This document shows positions 7,106-14,776 of a DNA stretch of 64,000 nt, one piece after another. The translations under genes and the position numbers were made by a program. Source of the DNA: Bog-473 sp963807775 (GTDB taxonomy: Bacteria > Actinomycetota > Acidimicrobiia > Acidimicrobiales > RAAP-2). How positions within the stretch are numbered: position 1 is the stretch's first letter; every line of letters starts with the position of its first letter. Location: positions 1 through 64,000 of the forward strand of contig CAWECY010000001.1 of the NCBI GenBank assembly GCA_963807775.1, read 5' to 3'. The notes beneath the pieces were generated by a model, which worked only from the letters and a program-made list of their open reading frames with translations, made no database searches and was not told the DNA's origin.

Positions 7106-9005
7106 ATGTTCGGTGGCTCGTGTTTTGTTCGGTGGCGCGTAGGGCGCGCGATCCTCGGCCTGTCGGCCACCCTCTTTGTTCTTCTCGGCTTGGCGGCCTT
7201 CGTCGACGGCGGTTCAACATTCGCCCAGGGGGGAGCCACCACGCCCGGCCCCACAGTCTCTCTGGCCGTGAGCGGCTCGCCCGCCACCTTCGGGAGCGAG
7301 ACGTCGGTGTTTTTCACCGTTACGGTGACGGGGACGAGCGCGGATGGTGCCCCCACCGGCACAGCCACCGTCGACAACGGCTCCGCCACCTTGTGCGTGC
7401 TGACACTGCCGCCCTCGTCCTTGGGCGATGTCGCCAGCGGTACCTGCCCGCTGAGCGCCGACCAGCTCCGCCCGGGCACCTACCCCGACGTCACTGCGCA
7501 GTACGTGCCGGGGACGCCCTCCAAATACGGCACGGCGGTGTCGCCCTCTCAAAGCCTGACCGTCGAGGGCGCCACGACGGGGCCCACCACCGAGCCGAGC
7601 CCCACCGTCGCTCTGGCGGTGAACGGCTCGCCAGTCACCTTCGCGAAGGAAATGTTGGTGACATTCACCGTCAGGGTGACGGGGACGAGCCAGAACGGTG
7701 TCCCCACCGGCACGGCCGTCGTCGAGAACGGTCCGGCCACCCTATGCACGCTGACCTTGACGCCAGGGTCTACGGGACCGACCGCCATCGGCACATGCGC
7801 GCTCGAGGGCCGACCAGCTCCACCCGGGCACCTACTCCGACATCACCGCCCTGTACGTGCCGGGAACGGCCGCTCACTACGGCACGGCGGTGTCGCCCGC
7901 CCAGAGCCTGACCATCAACAGCGCTGCACCCACCACCTCGTCCCCGACGACGCCAACCTCCAAGGCGAGCAGCTTCCCCTGGTGGTTCCTGATCGGCGGC
8001 GGGATCCTGATTCTCATCGTCATTGCCGTTCTGACAGTGACTCGCCTGTTGAGCTTCAGCGACGACGACGACGACGACGACGGGCTCGCCGACCGTCCGG
8101 GATGCCGACCGAGCTGGGCCCGCTGGCCCGGCGAGGACATGAGGGTGAAACGCATCGAGCCGGACGTGCCGCTCGAGGACCGTCCCGGGTGCCGACCGAG
8201 ATGGGCCCGCTGGCCCGGCGAGGACATGAGGGTGAAACGCATCGAACCGGACGTGGCGCTCGAGGACCGTCCGGGATGCCTACCGAAATGGGCACGACGC
8301 CTCCCCGCATCCTCCGATGAGGCGTGGACCTACCCCGACGCATCCCGTGACTGGGAGGCATGGATCTACCCGGATGCGTCCCCTGCCACCGGAGAAGGAC
8401 CTGGCGTCGTCGTCGATACCACGGACTGCCCGAAGCTGCGGCGACTGTGCCAGGAGGCAAACGCCGCCGCCCAGGCCGCCGAGATGAGGGCGGCGGACGC
8501 ACATCGGACGGCTGATGCCACCCGGCTCGCCTGCCAGGCGGCGGGAGAGGCGGTTCGCTCGGCTCAGGCCGCGCTGGATCGGGCCAACTCGGCGCTCAGC
8601 CGTCCGGGCGACACCTCCTACGTGGAGGACGCCACCACCGGGGAGCGTGTGACGGTCACAGATGCCCAGGAAGTCGCCGCCGCGGAGGCGGCGGCGATGC
8701 AGCAGTACCAGTCAGGCCAGATCAGCAGTGATGAACTCGCGACGAGGCTTCGCCAGCTGGGCACCCCGGCTGGGCGTCAAGGCCTCCGGGATCAGGGGCG
8801 CCAGGGGGTCGACGGGGCGCAGCAAACGCTCGACAGCGCCAAGGCGACCCAAGCTCGCGACTGCGCGGAGGCCGACCAAGCCCGAGACGACGCCGCCGCT
8901 GCAGATCGAGCGGCGGCAAATCTGCGGGCCGCCGCAGTCGCGGCGTGCAAGGCGGCCGATGACTGCGAGCGACAGGCGGCTGCCGCAGCGCAGTCCCGAG
9001 GGTAA
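7106..9005 (+). CDS. Single-pass membrane protein: two Ig-like repeats outside, tandem repeats and coiled coil inside
   Basis: About 633 aa if one frameshift near 7805-7810 is corrected. The two Ig-like repeats prove the join: the first reads CPLSADQLRPGTY, while the second breaks at CALEG and resumes DQLHPGTYSDI in the next frame, with one extra G. Order: basic/hydrophobic signal (residues 8-35), Ig-like repeats (about 45-150 and 165-270), a Thr/Ser-rich linker, a transmembrane helix (WWFLIGGGILILIVIAVL, about 292-310), seven Asp in a row, 2.3 tandem copies of a 29-residue Trp-rich repeat (about 330-393), then an Ala-rich coiled coil with regular Cys. The stop is 4 bp before the Fic-glycosyltransferase start, so the two are probably co-translated. 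Likely a surface-anchored scaffold; function unknown. Confidence 0.7.
8091..8284 (+). repeat. 87-bp in-frame tandem repeat, about 2.3 copies
   Basis: Copies begin at 8091, 8178 and 8265, each with GACCGTCC and exactly 87 bp apart. Each encodes 29 residues with the pattern DRPGCRPxWARWPGEDMRV followed by KRIEPDV. The copies differ at only a few positions, so the duplication looks recent or actively homogenised. They lie just after the membrane helix and poly-Asp run. Confidence 0.9.
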
Positions 9006-9009
9006 CCGG

Positions 9010-11784
9010 ATGGAGAAAAGCACAAGCGGCAGCGAAGGGACGCCGACGCCATCGACAGCCAGTAGGTCGGAGTCCGAGCCGGACGAATGGTCGACGAGGG
9101 CATGGGAGCTAGCGGCCCGGGTTGAGGTCCAGGGCCAGATTGTGGACGCCCATCTCACCGTACCGGCCCGCTGGCGCGGTCGGCTGTCAACCGAGCGGTG
9201 CGGTATTCGGCGACCTGCCGACCGGGCCCGAATGGCTATGGCGCACGAGCAGCTAGTCACAGCCTCAGAATCGTGTGCCGCTGCGCTCGACGTCGGTCGC
9301 CTGCTCGTGCTACACCAAACCGTGATGGGGGTAGGCCGCTTCCGGGCCGGTCCATTTGATGAAAATAGGTGCTCTCGGTCCACCCCCTCTCCGCCACCCG
9401 CGGCGGTTCCCGATCTGGTGGAAGAGGCCTTGGATCGAGCGGCACGCGCCGTGGAACCACCGCCGCTGGTCGCCGCTCGCCTCCTCTCCGACCTCGCCCG
9501 GATCCGGCCGTTCAGCGATGGGAATGGCCGGATCGGGCACCTGGCGGCAAGCGCCGTCATGCTCAACGCAGGGTATCGATCGTCCCTTGTCGTCGGTGTC
9601 CAGCCGCCCCCACAATTCTATGGAGCCGTTCGGGGACCGCTGACGCCGGCCGGTGTCGAGGACGCGCCCGAGACGTCGCCTTGCGCCTCGCTTGTCGCCA
9701 TGGTGGAACGGAGTGACGCAGTGGCCCGGTTTCGCCGCCGCTGGACCGAGCTCGTTCGTCTGCTCGAAGAGACCGGTATCCCCCAGGAACAACATGCCGC
9801 GGTGATTCACGCATTCGACGGCCGCCGGCCACCCCCACCAGGATTGTTGGATGCCGTGGACCGACTGCTTGACGTGTCCGCACCGTGGCCCGATTTGTCT
9901 CCTGCCTGGGGCAAACTTGCCACCCGGCTCCCGGTCCAGCTCGAACGACTGATGGCCGAGGAGAGGGAGGACGAACCGCGACGTGCCCTCCGGCTGAAGC
10001 TCCCCCATGGAGTTGGGCACCCACGCCGGCAGGCACCTGTGGCAACTGTCGTGGTTCCGGCATATCGGGGCGCTGACACCATTGTCGCCGTATTGCGGGG
10101 TCTCGCCGAGCAGGACCTAAGAGAGCCTTTCGAGACGATCGTGGTGTCCTCGGGGGGCGATGCCACCACCGACATCGTTCGGCGCGGGTTTCCCGATGTC
10201 ATCCTCCTGGACGGTGAAAACCGCATGACCCCCGGTGCCGCCCGCAATGCGGGGGTCACGATCTCGCGGGCGCCGATTGTGGCCTTCTTGGCCGACGATT
10301 GTGTTCCCGAGCCCGACTGGCTCCGGCGTCGAGTGGAGGCTCACGCTGCCGGATACGGCCTCGTCGCTGGTTTTGTCGACGTGGCGAGACCCTCCACTGT
10401 GCCCGGATGGGCGCAGTACTTCGCCAAGTTCTGGGGAATGCAACGGCTCGAAGGACAGATTCTCGTCGGACGTGGACCCATTTTCCACCTGTCCTACGCT
10501 CGCCAACTCCTCGACCGGCCATTCGACGAGGACGTCACCGCGGGCGAAGACACCTCCTACAACCATGCCCTCATCGCGGGCGGCCACCGTGTGCGCTTCG
10601 ACAGCGCCATCCGCGTACGCCACGTGAACGACCGGACGTGGCGCGAGGTCGTCGAAGCCCAACGTGAGCAGGGAGCAGCGACCGGGGCCCTGTGCTGCCG
10701 CTCGAGCGGGCTCGGTGTGTACTACGTCCCGTCTGTCCGCGGTGGGCCCTGGATGCCCCTCATACAGGGCTGGCGGGCGCTCATGGCTGTGGCCGTGCAC
10801 AGACCCCGGCTACTCGGCCGCTTTCTCCTCGCCGCACCGCTCATTGTCACCGCCATCGCCGTTCGACGCCGTGCCTTCCGACGTGCCTATGCCGGACGGA
10901 CCCCGGCACCCGATCCGGGAGCTGCCGCGGCAATCCGACGCATCTGCGGTCCCGCCGCCAGGCGGCCTCGGGTGTCGGTCTTAGTGCCGGCGTTCAATGA
11001 GGAGGCGGCCATCGGAGCGTGCCTCGATTCGATCCTGGCGCAGACAGAGGACCACCTCGAGGTGATCGTGTTGGACGACGGCTCGGTCGATCGTACGGCC
11101 GAGATCGCACGAAGCCGCGCCGTTACGGTCCTCAAGCTTCCCCACGGAGGCCCGGCCCTGGCCAAGAACGCGGGGGCGGCGGTGGCCCGAGGAGACGTGC
11201 TGGTCTTCGTCGATGCGGATTTGATTCTCGATCCCAAGTGCATCGAAGTCCTATGTCGGCCGATCCTCGCTGGTGAGGAGGTGGGGACCTATACCCGCGA
11301 CATGGAGGTGTCCAATGTCGACGACCCGTGGTCACGGTGCTGGACCCACAATCGGCGGGCCGTCCTTGGGCAGCACCTCCCGGCAGGCCTGCCAGACCGT
11401 TGGGAGAACTTCCGGGCCGTCTCGCGCCAGCGGTTCCTGACCGTCGGTGGCTTCGACGACGTCGGGTACGGCGAGGACATGACGCTCTCTCCCAAGCTCG
11501 GCGCCATGGCCATGGCTGTACCGGGCGCCGTGATGGCCCACCGCAACCCCGACTCCCTAGGCGAGATATGGGAAAACGCCCGGTGGGTGGGCCGTGGGGT
11601 CGCCTTTCGCACTGTCCCGCACGTGGCCCTGCGATACGCGCCTTGGCGATCGTTTCGCCGCGGGGTGCTGGGCGCCCGCCAGCTAGGAATGCCCCGATTC
11701 GCCCTCTTCGCCTTGACCTACGACACTGGAGTGCTGACCGGCTACCTGCAGTCCAAGTGGGGCGATCCCCATCACGCCAAGTGA
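9010..11784 (+). CDS. Fic-like domain fused to two GT2 glycosyltransferase domains
   Basis: 924 aa from the ATG at 9010, 4 bp after the previous stop; no frameshift. Residues about 75-210 are a Fic fold: GVGRFRAGPF (flap region), then RPFSDGNGRIGH at 166-177. The family motif is HPFx[DE]GNGRxxR. Here the catalytic His is Arg166 (codon CGG, at least two changes from a His codon) and the final Arg is His177, so AMP transfer is unlikely. The first GT2 domain starts near 343 (VATVVVPAYRG), with ADDC at 428-431 and AGED at 511-514. A hydrophobic stretch at about 595-620 separates it from the second GT2 (654 on: VSVLVPAFNEE, LDDGS, DAD at 735-737, YGED at 820-823). Predicted to build a glycan or glycoprotein, perhaps on its neighbour; donor and acceptor are unknown. 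Confidence 0.88.
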   Translation: MEKSTSGSEGTPTPSTASRSESEPDEWSTRAWELAARVEVQGQIVDAHLTVPARWRGRLSTERCGIRRPADRARMAMAHEQLVTASESCAAALDVGRLLVLHQTVMGVGRFRAGPFDENRCSRSTPSPPPAAVPDLVEEALDRAARAVEPPPLVAARLLSDLARIRPFSDGNGRIGHLAASAVMLNAGYRSSLVVGVQPPPQFYGAVRGPLTPAGVEDAPETSPCASLVAMVERSDAVARFRRRWTELVRLLEETGIPQEQHAAVIHAFDGRRPPPPGLLDAVDRLLDVSAPWPDLSPAWGKLATRLPVQLERLMAEEREDEPRRALRLKLPHGVGHPRRQAPVATVVVPAYRGADTIVAVLRGLAEQDLREPFETIVVSSGGDATTDIVRRGFPDVILLDGENRMTPGAARNAGVTISRAPIVAFLADDCVPEPDWLRRRVEAHAAGYGLVAGFVDVARPSTVPGWAQYFAKFWGMQRLEGQILVGRGPIFHLSYARQLLDRPFDEDVTAGEDTSYNHALIAGGHRVRFDSAIRVRHVNDRTWREVVEAQREQGAATGALCCRSSGLGVYYVPSVRGGPWMPLIQGWRALMAVAVHRPRLLGRFLLAAPLIVTAIAVRRRAFRRAYAGRTPAPDPGAAAAIRRICGPAARRPRVSVLVPAFNEEAAIGACLDSILAQTEDHLEVIVLDDGSVDRTAEIARSRAVTVLKLPHGGPALAKNAGAAVARGDVLVFVDADLILDPKCIEVLCRPILAGEEVGTYTRDMEVSNVDDPWSRCWTHNRRAVLGQHLPAGLPDRWENFRAVSRQRFLTVGGFDDVGYGEDMTLSPKLGAMAMAVPGAVMAHRNPDSLGEIWENARWVGRGVAFRTVPHVALRYAPWRSFRRGVLGARQLGMPRFALFALTYDTGVLTGYLQSKWGDPHHAK

Positions 11785-11889
11785 ATTCAGGTGGTCGGCG
11801 ATCTTGGCGGGGTTTGAATAAGTTTTCGACAACGGTGTGCGCTGCAGTGTGCCGCGTTGAGGAGATCGGCGACAGCTGATCGTCACAGA

Positions 11890-11912
11890 GTGGAGGCGAT
11901 GGGACTTGAACC
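11890..11912 (-). other. Orphan tRNA 3'-end fragment, possible attachment-site remnant
   Basis: On the minus strand the sequence reads GGTTCAAGTCCC followed by ATCGCCTCCA: a perfect T-loop (TTCAAGT), a T-stem 3' strand and a 7-base acceptor strand with an A discriminator. Nothing upstream pairs with it, so it is not a whole tRNA. Fragments of this kind mark the far end of elements that integrate into tRNA 3' ends. The parent tRNA would have a GGAGGCG acceptor and is not in this window. Confidence 0.45.
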
Positions 11913-11949
11913 ACCAAAAGGACGACCGCAGAAGCAAACCTTCGGCTCT

Positions 11950-11975
11950 CTTTCAAACCCATCGCTGACCAGGGA
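11950..11975. repeat. Third copy of CTTTCAAACCC with GCTGACCAGGGA
   Basis: CTTTCAAACCC at 11950-11960 and GCTGACCAGGGA at 11964-11975 match the pair at 115-159 near the window start. Together they bracket the accessory block. The two parts are 22 bp apart in the first copy and 3 bp here, so this is not a simple direct repeat. Confidence 0.45.
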
Positions 11976-12001
11976 CGATGTTGACATTTTGACAACACCG
12001 G

Positions 12002-12075
12002 TGGGCGCTGAGGGACTCGAACCCCCGGCCTGCTGGTTGTAAGCCAGCTGCTCTAACCAACTGAGCTAAGCGCCC
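12002..12075 (-). tRNA. tRNA-Val (anticodon TAC)
   Basis: 74 nt including the A discriminator. On the minus strand the acceptor GGGCGCT pairs with AGCGCCC, the D arm is GCTCAGTTGGTTAGAGC, the anticodon stem is GCTGG/CCAGC around the loop CTTACAA (anticodon TAC, reads GUA), and the T arm is GGGGGTTCGAGTCCCTC. The CCA end is not encoded. Its 3' end faces the accessory block, as expected for an integration site. Confidence 0.95.
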
Positions 12076-12141
12076 GAGCGCTCCGGCGCCGGCCGGCAAT
12101 TCTGCCCCTCCCTGGACTACCCGGGCACAAGCGCCTGCCGC

Positions 12142-12996
12142 TCAGCGTGCCAGCACCTCGGCGAAGGTCTTGCTCCAGGGTCGGGCCAGCGCCCGCAGCT
12201 CGGCGCAGCGCTCCTCGCCCAGGGCGTCGTAGGGCGCCACCGCCAGCGCGTCGGTACCTTCCTCTATGGCGCGGCGCTTGGCTTCGCCACTCCCGGTGAA
12301 GCGCAGCTCGTCCCCTGCCTCCAGCCAGCCCCGGCTCTGCAGGGCGACGACCGCCTCGTCCCAGGCCTCGTCGGGCCACGCCCGCGTGGCCCGCAGCAGA
12401 TGCGGCGGCACGTCCCCCGCCGCGGCGTGGGAGACCAGCGCCTCCAGGCCCGAGAGACCGTGCACCACCAGCAGTGCGACGTGGCCGTCGCCCCGGAACT
12501 CGCGCAGGATCGACTCCGCGTGCCACAGCACCAGGTGGGCCTCGCCGGGCCAGGCCACGTCGCAGTGACCCGCCGCCAGCGGCCGGCCCTCCGTGTGCCG
12601 GCTCGCCTCCTCCGCCGCCAGCCGGGCCAGCTCGGCCGCTCGCCGCATCTCCTCGGACCGCAGCACGTCGTCGCCCAGCAGGCGCCGGCACGCCGCATCC
12701 ACCGCGGCGAAGCGGGCTGTCACCAGGTCCGCCGGCGACGCCTTCTCCCACGACTCCGGGATGGCCGACCGCACCAGGTCCGGGTTGAAGTTGTAGAAGG
12801 TCGAGATCACCACGTCGGCCGGGACCGCCCCCATCGGTGCCGCCCGCGAGGCGAAGTAGCCGGCGCGACCCGTGATGCCGAGCCGTTCGTAGGCCTCGGC
12901 CGCCTCCGGGACGAAGTAGATCATTCCGTGCAGCGGCTCCAGCGTCCGCCATGTCTTGCGCGCCCGCAACGCCGCCTCTCCCGTACCATCGGTCAC
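12142..12996 (-). CDS. SCO6745-family protein
   Basis: 284 aa, full length for the family. The N-terminal signature is clear: LEPLHGMIYFVPEAAEAY (about residues 19-36) then RAGYFASRAAPMGAVPA and STFYNFNPDLV. This actinobacterial family (related to SalK-type proteins) has a helical, probably HTH-like fold and no firmly known activity. The C-terminal part contains a winged-helix-like stretch (EAVVALQSRGWLEAGDELRFT). Its ATG overlaps the stop of the inositol-monophosphatase-family gene by 4 bp, so the two are translationally coupled. Confidence 0.82.
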   Translation of the reverse strand: MTDGTGEAALRARKTWRTLEPLHGMIYFVPEAAEAYERLGITGRAGYFASRAAPMGAVPADVVISTFYNFNPDLVRSAIPESWEKASPADLVTARFAAVDAACRRLLGDDVLRSEEMRRAAELARLAAEEASRHTEGRPLAAGHCDVAWPGEAHLVLWHAESILREFRGDGHVALLVVHGLSGLEALVSHAAAGDVPPHLLRATRAWPDEAWDEAVVALQSRGWLEAGDELRFTGSGEAKRRAIEEGTDALAVAPYDALGEERCAELRALARPWSKTFAEVLAR

Positions 12997-13733
12997 AGCC
13001 CGTCCTCCTCGCTCAGTCGCTCAGCCAGTACGCCAGTCGCCGCCAGGATGGGCCGGCGGCTCGTGTCGTCACGCACGACGAGGTCCTTCCCGTCGCGCTC
13101 CGCCTCCGCCGCACCCGCCTCCCGGCAGATGAGCAGCCCCGCCAGGTAGTCCCAACCGTAGAGGGTGCTTCGCCCCACCACCGTGTAGGCGTCGAGTGTC
13201 CCCTCTGCCACGGCGCAACACTCGAGTGACGCCGCGCCGAGCGCCCGGAACTGCGCCCACCCCGGATAGCGGCCCGGGAACCCTGAGATCCCGACCACCG
13301 CCGCCCCCAGGTCCTCACATCCCGAGGGCCGGAGAGCCCGGCCGTCCCGCTCGGCGCCCTGCCCGCGCACCGCCGCGTAGCGGGTCCCGCTGGCCTGGTT
13401 GTGCACCAGGCCCACCCGGGGCCCCTCGACGTCGAGCACGCAGATGCTGGTCGAGAAGAACGGCACGCCCCGGTGGGCGTTGGTGGAGCCGTCGACCGGG
13501 TCGACGACGGCCAGCAAGCCGTTCCGGCCCTCGCCCGTGGTGCCCGACTCCTCGGAGAGCACGGTCAGGCCGGCGCCGTGCAGCACGGCCAGGGCGGCCT
13601 CGTCGGCCGCCAGGTCAAGGCGGTACTGCCCGGGGCGCGTCCCGGCCGGTCCCCAGTCCTCCAGCCCGTCCAGCGCGGCGCGTACGGCGACGGCGGCCTC
13701 GTCCAGCACCTGCAGCAGCCGATCGTCGTCCAC
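12993..13733 (-). CDS. Inositol monophosphatase family phosphatase
   Basis: 246 aa. The Mg-binding motifs of the family are present: LSEESG near residue 60, VVDPVDGSTN near 78-87 and YGWDYLAGLLICREAG near 200. The family removes phosphate from inositol monophosphate, histidinol phosphate, 3'-phosphoadenosine phosphates or fructose-1,6-bisphosphate. The motifs do not say which, so no gene symbol is given. First gene of a two-gene unit with the SCO6745 protein (4-bp overlap). Its start is 67 bp from the divergent gene at 13801, a gap that must hold both promoters. Confidence 0.9.
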   Translation of the reverse strand: MDDDRLLQVLDEAAVAVRAALDGLEDWGPAGTRPGQYRLDLAADEAALAVLHGAGLTVLSEESGTTGEGRNGLLAVVDPVDGSTNAHRGVPFFSTSICVLDVEGPRVGLVHNQASGTRYAAVRGQGAERDGRALRPSGCEDLGAAVVGISGFPGRYPGWAQFRALGAASLECCAVAEGTLDAYTVVGRSTLYGWDYLAGLLICREAGAAEAERDGKDLVVRDDTSRRPILAATGVLAERLSEEDGL

Positions 13734-13800
13734 GGGTCGCGAACCCTACCGGCCGTCAGGAGGCCAGGCCGCCCCTCAGGGTCGATAGGCTCCCCAGGTT

Positions 13801-14358
13801 GTGGCAGCAATTGATGTCGCCGGCTACGTCGCCGACCTGAAGGATCACTCCGTGGACCACGGGTTCCACGTGCACGACGAGCGGCACTTCGTCGAGACCT
13901 ATTCGCTGCGCCAGGTCTGGGAGGTCGACCTCCACCCGGAGGAGGGGTGCGGAGGCCCGCTCGACCTTCACCTCGCGCTCGACGTCGACCCCCGCGTCCT
14001 CCTCTCCTTCGAGGACGCCGTGGTGCTGCTGTCCGAGGAGGAGGAGCCGCCCGACGAGTTCCACTTCCCGCTGACCTTCACCTGGGCCCTGCCGCCGCTG
14101 CCCAGCGGGCCCGACCTGCTCCGCCTGGCCATCGACCTGGCCGGGGTGGGCGGCATCGAGCTGCCGCTCGAGGTGTCCGCCATCGACTCGTTCGCCAACG
14201 CCACCGACGGCTCGGAGCGCCGCCTCAGCATCGTGGCCCGGCACCCCGTGTCCCTGGCCCGGGTGCTGAGCGGCGAGGAGCTCCTGTGCGACGTCTTCGA
14301 CCGCGCCCTCGCCGTCAGCCGCTTCATGCTCGAGTCCGCGGAAGGTTGGCTGGCCTGA
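13801..14358 (+). CDS. Conserved actinobacterial hypothetical protein
   Basis: 185 aa from a GTG (AAIDVAGYVADLKDHSVDHG). Acidic, without membrane segments, of mixed alpha/beta character. It has a run of Glu/Asp (LLSEEEEPPDEFHFP) and a C-terminal ISMxxA-like helix (DRALAVSRFMLESAE). Codon use is like its neighbours, so it is a real gene. No catalytic motif recognised. Followed after 1 bp by the lipoprotein start at 14360. Confidence 0.6.
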   Translation: MAAIDVAGYVADLKDHSVDHGFHVHDERHFVETYSLRQVWEVDLHPEEGCGGPLDLHLALDVDPRVLLSFEDAVVLLSEEEEPPDEFHFPLTFTWALPPLPSGPDLLRLAIDLAGVGGIELPLEVSAIDSFANATDGSERRLSIVARHPVSLARVLSGEELLCDVFDRALAVSRFMLESAEGWLA

Positions 14359-14359
14359 C

Positions 14360-14776
14360 GTGGGGCGGGCCCGCCGCCTCCCCCGGGGTCGGGCCATGGC
14401 GGTGGCGACAGTCGTGGCCGGCGCCGCCGTCGGGCTGAGCGCCTGCAGTTCCTCGTCGGACGGACAGGCCCTGGCCCAGGAGGCGTGCGTCCACGTGCAC
14501 CGGTCGGTCGATTACTACGAGCGCTCCATCGCCGCCGGCACGCCGCCGGCGAGCGTGGCCACGCTCCAGCGCATGGCGGCCAATGAACTGAGCGACGCCC
14601 TCCCGCTGGCCGCCCGGGCCAACTCCGACGACGGCTCGTGGAATTCGCTCATGACCACCATCTCCGAGGGCGCCAACGTCGACGAGGCCCATCTCGTCCC
14701 GGCGCTCAAAGCGCAATGCGTGGTGGCCAACACGCAGGTCAACGTGAACCCGCAGAACGTGAACCCCGACACGTAG
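14360..14776 (+). CDS. Small putative lipoprotein
   Basis: 138 aa. The GTG at 14360 gives a proper signal peptide: basic MGRARRLPRGRA, hydrophobic AVATVVAGAAVGL, lipobox LSAC. The ATG at 14396 would remove the basic region, so I prefer the GTG. The mature part is short, helical and ends VNVNPQNVNPDT. Two further Cys (QEACVHV and AQCVVAN) could form a disulfide. Function unknown. Its stop abuts the acyltransferase stop with no gap. Confidence 0.6.
   Translation: MGRARRLPRGRAMAVATVVAGAAVGLSACSSSSDGQALAQEACVHVHRSVDYYERSIAAGTPPASVATLQRMAANELSDALPLAARANSDDGSWNSLMTTISEGANVDEAHLVPALKAQCVVANTQVNVNPQNVNPDT

Larger units (their letters stand above)
11785..12001. other. Intergenic boundary between accessory block and tRNA-Val
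   Basis: 217 bp with no credible gene. It contains an orphan tRNA 3' end (11890-11912) and the third copy of CTTTCAAACCC with GCTGACCAGGGA (11950-11975). A short frame here reads GLEPP twice only because it crosses T-arm sequences. Confidence 0.6.

Noticed and set aside
11857..12042. Small frame with two GLEPP motifs ending ACWL
   Set aside because: It reads through tRNA T-arm sequence; such tRNA-overlapping frames are a well-known annotation artefact.
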